The translations under genes and the position numbers were made by a program. A stretch of 13,748 nucleotides of DNA from an uncultured bacterium (GTDB lineage: Bacteria > Bacillota > Clostridia > Oscillospirales > Oscillospiraceae), in NCBI GenBank assembly GCA_949288405.1, contig CASEKM010000070.1:1-13748 (forward strand), given 5' to 3'. The notes beneath the pieces were generated by a model, which was given only the letters and a program-made list of their open reading frames with translations, was not told the DNA's origin and made no database searches. Of this stretch, positions 6,587 to 13,505 are shown piece by piece. Every line of letters begins with the position of its first letter. Position 1 is the stretch's first letter.

Positions 6587-7684
6587 TTAGTGTCTGGTGG
6601 AATAACCCAGGTGAGGCTCGTTCTTCAGCCGCATCAGGCGGGAACCGCCGATCTTGTCCAGCAGCTCCTCGTTGTCCTTCACGCTGTAGACCCACTTGTC
6701 CAGATAGTCCTTGAAGGTCTCGGGGAAGGCCACGCCGTTCTTGGCGTCGTCGGCGGCCTTGCGGGCGCGGGCGGCGGCGTCGGCCAGCTTGGCGTCCTCG
6801 GGCTTGCCGGCGGCGGCCTTCTCGGCCTTGACGGCGGCCTTCTCCAGCTGAGCCTTGGCATCCTCGGCGTCCTGATACTTGGAGGCCTTGTCGTACTCCT
6901 TCAGGGCGTGGGAGTCGTTGTCGTAGTAGTTGTAGCACTGGGAGGGCCAGGCGCCGTAGGGGCAGTGGACCACGGCGTTGACGCACTCGCCGAACACCTT
7001 GGTCAGGGTGGGATCGCGGCGGATGTACTCGTCGCTCACCAGCTCCTCGCAGGTGACGATGACCTTGCGGGCGGCCACGGCGATGTCAACATCGTGGAAC
7101 TCGTCGCCCTCGATGATGCAGGTGCCGTCGGGAGAGGCCTTCTGCACATGGATGACGGCGGTGTCCAGCTTGGGCACGGGGACGGCGACCACCTTCTGGC
7201 CCGGCTCAAAGGGGTTCTCGATCTCCACACACTTCAGGTCGTCCACCTTGTCCAGAGCCTTGCGCTGCTCCTCGCTGATGCCCCAGTACTTCATCAGACC
7301 GGAGCCCTGCATCAGGCGCACAGGCAGGAAGGGCAGGCCCAGGGAGGCGGCGTGCAGCTGCAGCATGAGCACGTCCTGAGAGTAGTCCTCATAGGTCAGC
7401 TGCCCCTTCTCGATGGCGGCGCGGAAGCGGCGGGACACGTTGGTGTAGCCGGAGTTGGCGGTGTAGCAGTTGATGTACGCCTTCACCCGGCCCTCGCCGA
7501 TGAGCATGTCCCAGTCGCCGCCGGCAGGGCCGGCCCAGACGGTGAAGTCCTTCTGGCCCTGGCGGAGGATCTCGCCCACCACGGCGTAGGGCTTCCGGTT
7601 GGTCGTAAAGCCGCCGAAGGAGATGCAATCCCCGTCCTCGACGAATTTCGCGACCGCGTCGTGCAAGGTGTATACTTTGTTCAT
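6587..7684 (-). CDS. gctA: Glutaconate CoA-transferase subunit A
   Basis: This is the alpha subunit of the (alpha-beta)4 CoA-transferase and the first gene of the operon. I chose ATG 7682-7684 (MNKVYTLHDAVAKFVEDGD, 365 residues) because GGGGG stands 8 nt upstream; an in-frame ATG at 7697-7699 would overlap that RBS. Family segments include SFGGFTTNRKPYAVVGEILR (22-41), WAGPAGGDWDMLIGEGRV (50-67), QGSGLMKYWGISEE (126-139) and CPYGAWPSQCYNYYDND (241-257). The catalytic glutamate of this enzyme is on GctB, which is broken here. The C-terminal end, KIGGSRLMRLK followed by GYSTRH, is family-like. An Ala/Lys/Asp/Glu-rich helical insert occupies about residues 271-316, explaining why the protein is some 45 residues longer than the roughly 320-residue Acidaminococcus subunit. 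The reading frame is intact. Confidence 0.95.
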   Translation of the reverse strand: MNKVYTLHDAVAKFVEDGDCISFGGFTTNRKPYAVVGEILRQGQKDFTVWAGPAGGDWDMLIGEGRVKAYINCYTANSGYTNVSRRFRAAIEKGQLTYEDYSQDVLMLQLHAASLGLPFLPVRLMQGSGLMKYWGISEEQRKALDKVDDLKCVEIENPFEPGQKVVAVPVPKLDTAVIHVQKASPDGTCIIEGDEFHDVDIAVAARKVIVTCEELVSDEYIRRDPTLTKVFGECVNAVVHCPYGAWPSQCYNYYDNDSHALKEYDKASKYQDAEDAKAQLEKAAVKAEKAAAGKPEDAKLADAAARARKAADDAKNGVAFPETFKDYLDKWVYSVKDNEELLDKIGGSRLMRLKNEPHLGYSTRH

Positions 7685-7736
7685 AGTTAAAACCCCCATT
7701 ACACTATAGTTTTTGATGTACGGTGTTGGTTTCGGC

Positions 7737-7754
7737 GGACCGCATCCGCGGTCC
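7737..7754 (-). promoter_or_regulatory. Hairpin in the gctA 5' leader
   Basis: GGACCGC (7737-7743) and GCGGTCC (7748-7754) form a perfect 7-bp stem with a 4-nt loop. If transcription starts near 7777, as the extended -10 suggests, the hairpin lies in the untranslated leader 53 nt before the gctA start codon. No T run follows, so attenuation by termination is not indicated; leader stabilisation is possible. Confidence 0.5.
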
Positions 7755-7783
7755 AGGGTAATGCGCGCGGTTCATCAGGGTCT

Positions 7784-7812
7784 AGTGTAGCACAAGATAT
7801 GCAAGCGGTCTT
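7784..7812 (-). promoter_or_regulatory. Candidate sigma-70 promoter for the gctA operon
   Basis: On the minus strand an extended -10, TGCTACACT (7792-7784), is preceded at 17 bp by a poor -35, AAGACC (7812-7807). The weak -35 with an extended -10 suits a promoter that needs an activator. The 11-bp repeat at 7794-7804 falls in the spacer. Transcription would start near 7777, giving a leader of about 90 nt. Confidence 0.45.
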
Positions 7813-7843
7813 TGGGGAACTTGGCAAAAAGTTTGCATATCTT
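7794..7843. promoter_or_regulatory. Divergent-promoter operator: exact 11-bp inverted repeat
   Basis: AAGATATGCAA (7794-7804) and TTGCATATCTT (7833-7843) are exact reverse complements with centres 39 bp apart. The left half lies in the spacer of the gctA promoter and the right half covers the -35 of the regulator promoter. The position between two divergent start sites, next to an AraC-family gene, is typical of a regulator operator. The 28-bp spacing is too long for a likely RNA hairpin role. The repeat is seen; binding is inferred. Confidence 0.65.
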
Positions 7844-7861
7844 CGCTTCCTGTGTTATAAT
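7832..7861 (+). promoter_or_regulatory. Promoter of the AraC-family regulator
   Basis: A consensus -10, TATAAT (7856-7861), is preceded by TTTGCA (7832-7837) with an 18-bp spacer. Transcription would begin near 7868, downstream of the in-frame ATG at 7799, which supports the later start at 7943. The -35 is inside the right operator half, so the regulator may repress its own gene. Confidence 0.65.
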
Positions 7862-7942
7862 ATCACAGCCGACAAAGCAGAGCAAGTCTTTTCCAGATTT
7901 TTTGCACGAATTGTACAGTTTCCCCACGGGAGGCCCCGCCCT

Positions 7943-8788
7943 ATGACGCAGATCGATTTTCACCTGCAGCTCAACCACAACGACAACTGGAGCATGAGCC
8001 GTCTCCACTTCCATGACTACTGCGAGCTGCTGCTCCCCCTCACCAGCCCCGGCAATATTTTCGTCAACGACCAGGTGTACCCCCTGCGCCGGGGGACCCT
8101 CTATCTCATCGGGGAAAATACCCTCCACCGCACCATCGCCACCGGCTTTCACGCCCGGTACGTGCTCCACATCGGCCGGGCGGCCCTGTCCGCCCTGTCC
8201 ACCCCCCAGACCGACTTCAGCCGGATGGGACAGGCCGTCTTCCTCCGGGCCGACATGTCCAACGAGCAGATGATCGACCTGATCGAGCGCTTTCAGGCCC
8301 TGGAGCGGAACAAAAACGACGGCGCCTTCGGCAGCGACATCCAGCAGACCATCGCTCTGCTGAACCTGCTGATCCAGGCCGCCCCCCTCCTCAACGCCGC
8401 CACCGCCGGCGACGCCGTCCGCAGCAAGGACTTCCTGCGGGTCTCCCCCATCCTGGACTATATCCGGGACCACCTGTCCGAGCCCCTCACCCTGGACGCC
8501 ATCGCCGGGCAGTTCTATTTGAGCAAGCACTACCTGTGCCGCATCTTCAAGGCGGCCACCGGCTTCTCCGTCATGGAGTACATCATCTACAGCCGGGTGC
8601 TCAGGGCCCGGCAGCTGCTCAAGGAGGGGGCCAGCGTCCAGCAGGCCGGAGAGCTGTCCGGCTTCTCGGACAACTCCCACTTCATCCGCACCTTCGGCCA
8701 CCTGACCGGCACCTCCCCCGGCCGCTACGCCCGGGAGCACCAGGGCACCGACGCCGCCCCCATGCTGGGCAGCCGCACGGAGCCGTGA
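7943..8788 (+). CDS. AraC-family transcriptional regulator, probable controller of the gct-hgd-gcd operon
   Basis: This is a 281-residue regulator starting at ATG 7943 with GGGAGG about 9 nt upstream; the frame extends back to 7799, but that start would precede the promoter. The N-terminal half (about 1-150) is a cupin-like sensing domain with HFHDYCELLLPL (22-33) and GTLYLIGENTLHR (51-63), histidines that commonly shape the ligand pocket. The C-terminal AraC DNA-binding domain has two helix-turn-helix units: LDAIAGQFYLSKHYLCRIFK (184-203) and about 233-256, followed by the conserved end FSDNSHFIRTFGHLTGTSPG and RYARE. It is divergent from gctA with the operator between them. The ligand is unknown; an intermediate of glutamate breakdown is plausible by context only. 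It ends 20 nt before a strong terminator, so it is monocistronic. Confidence 0.93.
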   Translation: MTQIDFHLQLNHNDNWSMSRLHFHDYCELLLPLTSPGNIFVNDQVYPLRRGTLYLIGENTLHRTIATGFHARYVLHIGRAALSALSTPQTDFSRMGQAVFLRADMSNEQMIDLIERFQALERNKNDGAFGSDIQQTIALLNLLIQAAPLLNAATAGDAVRSKDFLRVSPILDYIRDHLSEPLTLDAIAGQFYLSKHYLCRIFKAATGFSVMEYIIYSRVLRARQLLKEGASVQQAGELSGFSDNSHFIRTFGHLTGTSPGRYAREHQGTDAAPMLGSRTEP

Positions 8789-8808
8789 GATATCTGTAGC
8801 ACCGAAGG

Positions 8809-8850
8809 GGAGAGGATCGTATCATGGCCCGATACGATCCTCTCCTTTTT
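8809..8850 (+). terminator. Strong intrinsic terminator after the AraC-family gene
   Basis: GGAGAGGATCGTATC (8809-8823) and GATACGATCCTCTCC (8831-8845) make a perfect 15-bp stem with a 7-nt loop, directly followed by TTTTT. It lies 20 nt after the regulator stop codon. Confidence 0.93.
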
Positions 8851-8925
8851 AGAAAACAAATCGCGGTGAAGCAGGACAAACGACTTTATTATCACAAAAT
8901 TCCGGCTTTGGAACACGGGGATCGG

Positions 8926-8954
8926 TTGCTCACAGCGGCGCGCCGTACTATGAT
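8926..8954 (+). promoter_or_regulatory. Candidate promoter for the CatA-like gene
   Basis: TTGCTC (8926-8931) and TATGAT (8949-8954) are spaced by exactly 17 bp just after the preceding terminator. The ATG at 8955 directly abuts this -10, so a later start codon is preferred for the gene. The -35 matches the consensus at only its first three bases. Confidence 0.45.
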
Positions 8955-9011
8955 ATGGAAAGCCTGCCCCAGCCATCTGAGCCGGATCTGACAGACAAAA
9001 TGGAGAACCCT

Positions 9012-9629
9012 ATGAGAGAAGTAGATCCCAACCACACCCCCCGGGCGCTGGCTTTTGAACTCTGGATGAACGCCCCCCTGCCCATGGTGACCCTGATGAA
9101 GACCCTGGATGTAACTCAGCTGGTGCGGCTGAGCCGAAAGCGGGGCTTCAAATTCAATATGCTCCTGTGTTGGTGCATCGGAAAGGCGGCAGCCGGGATG
9201 GAGGACTTCTACCTGCTTCCGGTGGGAGACAAACTGATGCAGTACGACCGCCTGGCCGTCAATACGGTAGTACGCACCCGGAACGGCGGCATCGCCACCT
9301 GCGACATCCCTGTCTCCGACCACCTGGAGCAGTTTGACCGGGATTACCGGAAGCTCACCGGGCAGGTCCGGGAGCGCGGAGAGGACTATGAATTGGGCGA
9401 GGACTATATGGTCATCGGCACCTCCGCCCTGGCGGGGTATGAGATCGACGGCGCGGTGAACATCTACGCCGGGTGCTACAATAACCCCTTCCTTATCTGG
9501 GGCAAGTACCGGAAAAAGTGGCTGCGCGCCACTCTGCCGGTGTCCTTCCAGTTCCACCACACCCAGATGGACGGCATCCCGGCGGCGGAATTTTTGGAGC
9601 GGCTGCAGCGGGAAATCCGTCAACTTTGA
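9012..9629 (+). CDS. CatA-like (chloramphenicol acetyltransferase family) acyltransferase
   Basis: The product is 205 residues from ATG 9012, chosen because GGAG stands 6 nt upstream; the frame is open back to 8955, but that ATG abuts the likely -10. The fold family is shown by FHHTQMDGIPAAEFLERLQ (181-199), the HHxxxDG motif whose histidine is the general base in CAT enzymes (H183, with D187), and by FKFNMLLCWCIGKA (46-59), the equivalent of the helix after the substrate pocket. The N-terminal Trp-containing block of true resistance CATs is poorly conserved and the length is slightly short. It may acylate some other small molecule, so resistance should not be assumed. It stands alone between a terminator and a 204-nt gap. 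Confidence 0.8.
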   Translation: MREVDPNHTPRALAFELWMNAPLPMVTLMKTLDVTQLVRLSRKRGFKFNMLLCWCIGKAAAGMEDFYLLPVGDKLMQYDRLAVNTVVRTRNGGIATCDIPVSDHLEQFDRDYRKLTGQVRERGEDYELGEDYMVIGTSALAGYEIDGAVNIYAGCYNNPFLIWGKYRKKWLRATLPVSFQFHHTQMDGIPAAEFLERLQREIRQL

Positions 9630-9833
9630 AATTTCTTCTTGACTTTGGCGCTTCGTCGGCAGCGTTTTGTACGTGAAAACGCCGTCTGAGGAGATTTCCC
9701 GATTTGTCAGCATTCTCCAAAGCCGTTTTTCCTAACTAGGTTTTATTTCCCGCGGAATTTGTAGATACTTTTGGCTGGTCAGCCTTATTTATTGCAGGAT
9801 CCAGCATCCAATACAGCCACAGGAGGAGATCCA

Positions 9834-10586
9834 ATGATCTTATATTTTTCCGGCACCGGAAACAGCGCGTATGTCGCAAAACGAGTGGGCAAGGCCACCG
9901 GCGATGCGGTGGTGGATCTCTTTGAGAAGATCTGCGGCCGCGACTTCTCCAGCATCCACACAGAGCGCCCCCTGGTCGTCGTAACACCCACCTACGCGTG
10001 GCGGCTCCCGCGGATCGTAGAGGACTGGATGGAGCGCACCCCCTTCACGGGAAATCAGGACGTCTATTTCATCCTGACCTGCGGGGAAAATATCGGGAAC
10101 GCGGGCAAGTATCTGGAAGCGCTGTGCGGGAAAAAGAACCTGAAAAATTGCGGCTGCATGGGGATCGTCATGCCGGAGAACTATATCGCCCTGTTTGCCA
10201 CGCCGTCCCCGGAGGAGGCCGCCCGGACGATCGCCCAGGCGGAGCCGGCCATCCAGCAGGCAATCCGCCACATTGAGAGCGGGACGCCCTTTCCCCGGCC
10301 TAAGATCTCTGTTCTGGACGTCCTGTGCAGCGGGCCGGTCAACAGCCTGTTCTACCCCTTGTTCGTTCACGCCAAAAAATTCTGCGTCACCAGCGCGTGC
10401 ATCTCCTGCGGCAAATGTGCTTCAGTCTGCCCGCTCAACAATATTCACATGGAGAACGGCAGGCCAGTCTGGAAACATAACTGCACCCACTGCATGGCCT
10501 GCATCTGCCGCTGCCCTACGGGGGCCATCGAATACGGCAAACACAGTAAGGGCCTGCCCCGCTACGTCTGCGGCAAAGAGGTTTGA
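9834..10586 (+). CDS. EFR1-type flavodoxin/2[4Fe-4S] ferredoxin fusion protein
   Basis: This 250-residue protein combines an N-terminal flavodoxin-like domain with a C-terminal bacterial ferredoxin. YFSGTGNSAYVAKRVG (4-19) is the phosphate-binding loop for FMN, and TPTYAWRLPR (51-60) and CGENIGNAG (83-91) continue the flavin site. Two complete CxxCxxCxxxCP motifs follow: C189, C192, C195, C199 and C217, C220, C223, C227. They predict two [4Fe-4S] clusters. No signal peptide or membrane segment is seen, so it is cytosolic and probably an electron carrier or small reductase; the partner is unknown. The start is firm: AGGAGG lies 7 nt before ATG 9834. The 204-nt gap upstream (9630-9833) holds a weak 7-bp inverted repeat at 9662-9682 and no promoter I can defend. 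A hairpin follows at 10641. Confidence 0.92.
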   Translation: MILYFSGTGNSAYVAKRVGKATGDAVVDLFEKICGRDFSSIHTERPLVVVTPTYAWRLPRIVEDWMERTPFTGNQDVYFILTCGENIGNAGKYLEALCGKKNLKNCGCMGIVMPENYIALFATPSPEEAARTIAQAEPAIQQAIRHIESGTPFPRPKISVLDVLCSGPVNSLFYPLFVHAKKFCVTSACISCGKCASVCPLNNIHMENGRPVWKHNCTHCMACICRCPTGAIEYGKHSKGLPRYVCGKEV

Positions 10587-10640
10587 TTCAGCTCTGCGGC
10601 TGGAAGCGGCAGGGCGAATGTTTCCGGTATCAATAGAACT

Positions 10641-10673
10641 ACAGGGCAGGCGCCGTCACGGCGCCTGCCCTGT
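10641..10673. terminator. Long hairpin between convergent genes, probable bidirectional terminator
   Basis: Two 16-nt arms, ACAGGGCAGGCGCCGT (10641-10656) and its exact complement (10658-10673), are separated by a single base. It lies between the plus-strand EFR1-type gene (ends 10586) and the minus-strand GNAT gene (ends 10690), where a shared terminator is expected. T tracts are weak on both sides, so efficiency is uncertain. Confidence 0.7.
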
Positions 10674-10689
10674 GCTGTATCATCTGTCG

Positions 10690-11136
10690 TCAAAGCTGCA
10701 TTTTCAGACTCGGGTAAGGTCTGCCCTGCTCGTCAAGCTCCCACCGCTGACAGACGTGGAACCCCATGTGCTCATAAAAGCCCCGGGCCTGGGGATTCTG
10801 CTCGTTGACCGTGACCTCACGAATTCCAAAGCGCTCCATGCCGTACCGGACGAGTTTTTTGCCCAGCCCCCTCCCGCGCTCCTCCGGAGCCAGAAACAAC
10901 ATTTCCAGCTTTTGCCCGTCAATGCCCATGAAGCCCGCGGGGGTGCCGTCTCCCCTCCACGCAACCATCAGGTGGGGCACTTCCCGGAGGGCCAGGGGCA
11001 CATAGGGCTTGATCTCCGCCACTTCACCGGCGGACAGAAACAGGTGGGTCGCCCGGACGGAGCACTCCCACACCTCCAGCAGCTGATCCATCAGCTGGGG
11101 CGGCCGGTCGGTGACCTCCGTGATCTCTCTGTGCAT
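10690..11136 (-). CDS. GNAT-family N-acetyltransferase
   Basis: This 148-residue protein has a single GNAT domain. The acetyl-CoA pyrophosphate-binding loop is EERGRGLGKKLVRYGM (85-100), preceded by the strand LEMLFLAPE (77-85). Motif B is NEQNPQARGFYEHMGFHVCQR (111-131, in two adjoining parts NEQNPQARGFYE and HMGFHVCQR). GGGAGGG stands 8 nt upstream of the ATG at 11134-11136. It is transcribed toward the EFR1-type gene and shares the hairpin at 10641-10673. The substrate cannot be read from sequence; relatives acetylate amino groups of small molecules or proteins. The gene appears complete and has its own promoter. Confidence 0.9.
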   Translation of the reverse strand: MHREITEVTDRPPQLMDQLLEVWECSVRATHLFLSAGEVAEIKPYVPLALREVPHLMVAWRGDGTPAGFMGIDGQKLEMLFLAPEERGRGLGKKLVRYGMERFGIREVTVNEQNPQARGFYEHMGFHVCQRWELDEQGRPYPSLKMQL

Positions 11137-11171
11137 AGTTGTATCCCTCCCTGTGGAAAAATCCTGACGCT

Positions 11172-11201
11172 ATCATACAGGAGCGGGGGCGGGAAAGTCA
11201 A
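11172..11201 (-). promoter_or_regulatory. Promoter of the GNAT gene
   Basis: On the minus strand TTGACT (11201-11196) and TATGAT (11177-11172), each one mismatch from consensus, are separated by 18 bp. Transcription would start near 11165, about 30 nt before the ATG. Confidence 0.75.
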
Positions 11202-11397
11202 GGGATGGAGCCCTGTTTCACCGGAGCGCCCCCAGTTAGGCTGGCGGCTCTGCTTCTCTGAATATGGGTGGCCATTGTCAGGCTTTATGTGCAAGAAGGG
11301 CTGTCGTTTATGGCAACACAGTGGCAAAAAATTTTTCTCCAGCCTCAAACCAGAGTGCAGTTACCGCCGCAAGCCAGCCACTTTAAGTTCTGAATAA

Positions 11398-12110
11398 TGG
11401 CGGGCCGCCATTTCTAACCGGGCGCGGAATCGAAATTGTCCCCGCTGCATTGGGAAGGTGACTGCACCGGAAAAATCGCTGGCCCACCCCCATCCGCGCC
11501 TTGCACAGCAGTGGTGTTTCTCCTAGAACGGACGCTCACCCAAAGGGACGTCCTCCCTCACTCCGATAAAAAGGTGTGGTGGCAATGTTCCGCCGGTCAT
11601 ATCTGGAACGCAGCGATATCCGGCCAGGTCTGAGGAAACGGTTGTCCCTACTGCGGAAATAAGCGGATCCTGCCTGGCTATAACAACCTTGCCGCAACCA
11701 ATCCGGAGCTTCTGAACGAATGGGATTACCATAAAAATTCTGTTCAGCCAACCGAAGTCTTCGCTGGAAGCCAGAAAACACATATTGGTTATGCGAAAAA
11801 GGACACAGCTGGCAGGCCACCATATATAAACCCTGTTCGCGGCACCCAGTGTCCCCACTGTGCTGGAAAATACGCTGTCCCGGGGGAGACTGACCTGGCG
11901 GCAAACGTTCCCTTTCTGGCCGAGGAGTGGCACCCGGAGAAAAACAAGCCTCTGACCCCTCAGAATGGGACCACTGGGAGCAGCCGTAAGGTGTTGTGGA
12001 AATGCAGACGCTGCGGCTTTGAATGGCAGGCTAACATATGGTCCCGGTGCAAAGGCAGGGGGTGCCCGCGCTGCGCCAGGAAAATAAAATCTCCTTCAGG
12101 GCCTACCTAG
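11398..12110 (+). pseudogene. Decaying zinc-ribbon repeat protein (DUF4379-like)
   Basis: No intact ORF exists, but joining frames gives a clear series of zinc-ribbon modules of the probable zinc-ribbon type (Pfam DUF4379). Each runs roughly WxCxxGHxW, an Arg/Gly turn, CPxC, then LA...EW..KN..LTP. Visible pieces are WRAAISNRA then NCPRC (11398-11448), KKVWWQCSAGHIW, GNGCPYCGNKRILPGYNNLA, TYWLCEKGHSWQATIY, GTQCPHCAGKYAVPGETDLA, LWKCRRCGFEWQANIWSRC and GCPRCARK, ending at TAG 12108-12110. Lesions are TAG 11524-11526, loss of one base near 11533-11537, TGA 11631-11633, loss of one A near 11775-11778 and gain of one A near 11828-11830. An in-frame TAA at 11395-11397 precedes weaker similarity back to about 11310. 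The true start is lost. Such proteins are often accessory genes of unknown role. Nothing else is recognised in 11202-11397. Confidence 0.85.
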
Positions 12111-12119
12111 TCAAAGTCA

Positions 12120-12161
12120 CCGGCTAAGCCGGCTGAAGGGCAGGAATTTTGTCCTGCCCTT
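12120..12161. terminator. Two adjacent hairpins, possible bidirectional terminator
   Basis: CCGGCT/AGCCGG (12120-12132) is followed by AAGGGCAGGA (12136-12145) and TCCTGCCCTT (12152-12161) with a 6-nt loop. They lie between the plus-strand pseudogene and the minus-strand flavodoxin-fold gene, where convergent transcripts must stop. No clear T run follows the stem on either strand. Confidence 0.55.
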
Positions 12162-12192
12162 GCTCGCCCTCAAACAATATTTCTTTTCTGTT

Positions 12193-12729
12193 TCATTTTA
12201 GATCACGGCCCAGTTCATAGGCCTGCTGGGGGTACTTGGAGCGCCTGGTCATGGATGGGGTGCCACAGCCCTTGCCCCACACGGCCCCCACGTCCCGCAG
12301 ATTCAGATACCGCACCAGAGTCTGGTAATGGGCCTCCAGCGCCTCAAAGGTCCAGCTGTCGCTGTTCCAGGCGGCGGCGAGGATGGCCGACTTCATGTGC
12401 CGGCTCTGGATGCTGCTGTTGAAGGCGCAGAAGCGGTCGATGAGGGTCTTCAGTTGGGCGGACATCCCGTAGTAGTACAGGGGCGTCACAAACACCACCA
12501 TGTCCGCGCCCAGGATCTGCGTTCGGACGATCTCCATGTCATCCTTCTGGACGCAGGGGCCCTCATATCCGCAGTGGATGCACCCGGTACAGGGGTGGAT
12601 CTTGCTGTGGGCGGCGTCGATGACCTCCACCGTGTGGCCGGCCTCCTGAGCGCCCCGGATGAACGCGCCGGCCAGCAGGTTGGAGGAGCCGTTTTTGTTG
12701 GGGCTGCCCTCCAGGACAACGATTTTCAT
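12193..12729 (-). CDS. Flavodoxin-fold NAD(P)H-dependent reductase, iron-sulfur flavoprotein-like
   Basis: This 178-residue protein opens with the flavin phosphate-binding loop VVLEGSPNKNGSSNLLAGAF (4-23) and contains VTPLYYYGMSAQLKTLIDR (81-99), the FMN-isoalloxazine segment of the NADPH-dependent FMN reductase family. Between them lies a compact cysteine group CTGCIHCGYEGPC (C47, C50, C53, C59). The spacing CxxCxxCx5C fits the cluster motif of iron-sulfur flavoproteins, so a [4Fe-4S] centre is possible. AGGAGG stands 7 nt before the ATG at 12727-12729. It follows the CMD-domain gene by 12 nt and is the last gene of the cupin-CMD-flavodoxin operon. The substrate is unknown. Confidence 0.88.
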   Translation of the reverse strand: MKIVVLEGSPNKNGSSNLLAGAFIRGAQEAGHTVEVIDAAHSKIHPCTGCIHCGYEGPCVQKDDMEIVRTQILGADMVVFVTPLYYYGMSAQLKTLIDRFCAFNSSIQSRHMKSAILAAAWNSDSWTFEALEAHYQTLVRYLNLRDVGAVWGKGCGTPSMTRRSKYPQQAYELGRDLK

Positions 12730-12741
12730 GTCTGTGCCTCC

Positions 12742-13491
12742 TTACTGTTCCTCAGCGAGCAGCTCCCGGCAGGCGTTCAGGGCGTTGAACAGGCGGGGGA
12801 TGCCCATGTAGGCGCTGGCGTGGACCAGTGCGCACACCACTTCCTCCCTGGTGCTCCCGGTCTTGAGGGCCCCCGCCACATGGCTTTTCACCTGGACCTC
12901 CGCCCCGCCCAGGGCGGCCAGGAGCACCACCGTCAGCAGTTCCCGGGTCCTCTGGTCCAGCCCGGCGCGGGTATGGAAGTCCCCGAAGCAGTGCTCGGTG
13001 AGAAAGCGAGGGAGCGCCGCATCAAAGGGCTTGGGCAGCCAGGCATAGCGCACCTTGATCTCGTCCCCATAGATCGCCAGCCCCTTCTCATACCGTTCCC
13101 CGTCGGCCACGGTCCCCTGCCTGGGCAGTGGGAGGGAGACGCCGCGGGCGGTGAGTACCTCGTCGAGTACGCCGATGGCGTTCAGTGTCCGGGGGAAGCC
13201 GAGAAAGGGCGCACACTGGTAGACGGCCTCCCGGAGCTCCACCGGGGTGCAGCCCACGTTCAAACAGGCATTCAGGTGAGCCTTCAGCTGGGGCAGGGCC
13301 TGGATGGCGGTGAGGACGGTGATGGTCACTAGCTCCCGCATCCGGTTGTCCAGGCTCCCGGTATAGCAGAGTTCTCCGAAAATGTACCTCTGGAGGATCT
13401 GCATGAACTCCCCGTCCGTTCCGTCCGCCCCGGCGGCACTCTGGTGAAACAGTTCCTCTACCTTTTGGTTCGTTCTCTCAATCCGATCCAT
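12742..13491 (-). CDS. Tandem carboxymuconolactone decarboxylase (CMD)-family protein
   Basis: The 249-residue protein contains two CMD/AhpD-like helical domains. The first is about residues 33-115, with NRMRELVTITVLTAI and LKAHLNACLNVGCTPVELRE. The second is about 160-246, with QRTRELLTVVLLAAL and VKSHVAGALKTGSTREEVV. The repeats match each other in register. No CxxC peroxidase motif of AhpD is present, so an alkylhydroperoxidase role is unlikely. ATG 13489-13491 has AGGAG 8 nt upstream and is preferred over the in-frame GTG at 13500, which overlaps that RBS. It starts 14 nt after the cupin stop and ends 12 nt before the flavodoxin-fold gene, so all three are co-transcribed. The reaction is unknown. 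Confidence 0.88.
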   Translation of the reverse strand: MDRIERTNQKVEELFHQSAAGADGTDGEFMQILQRYIFGELCYTGSLDNRMRELVTITVLTAIQALPQLKAHLNACLNVGCTPVELREAVYQCAPFLGFPRTLNAIGVLDEVLTARGVSLPLPRQGTVADGERYEKGLAIYGDEIKVRYAWLPKPFDAALPRFLTEHCFGDFHTRAGLDQRTRELLTVVLLAALGGAEVQVKSHVAGALKTGSTREEVVCALVHASAYMGIPRLFNALNACRELLAEEQ

Positions 13492-13505
13492 ACAAAACAC
13501 TCCTT

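Noticed and set aside
7697..7720. TATAGT (near 7711-7716, minus strand) as the gctA -10
   Set aside because: Transcription would then start inside or next to the ribosome binding site, and no -35 stands at the right distance.
7799..7942. Upstream 48-codon extension of the AraC-family protein
   Set aside because: The ATG at 7799 lies inside the operator and upstream of the -10, lacks an RBS, and the added residues do not look like part of the cupin domain.
8955..9011. Longer N-terminus for the CatA-like protein
   Set aside because: The ATG at 8955 abuts the likely -10 and has no RBS; the ATG at 9012 has GGAG at good spacing.
10195..11397. 400-codon plus-strand open frame crossing the end of the EFR1-type gene, the hairpin and the GNAT gene
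   Set aside because: It overlaps two well-supported genes in wrong frames and passes through a probable terminator. Only its last ~25 codons are interesting, as the weak 5' extension of the zinc-ribbon pseudogene.
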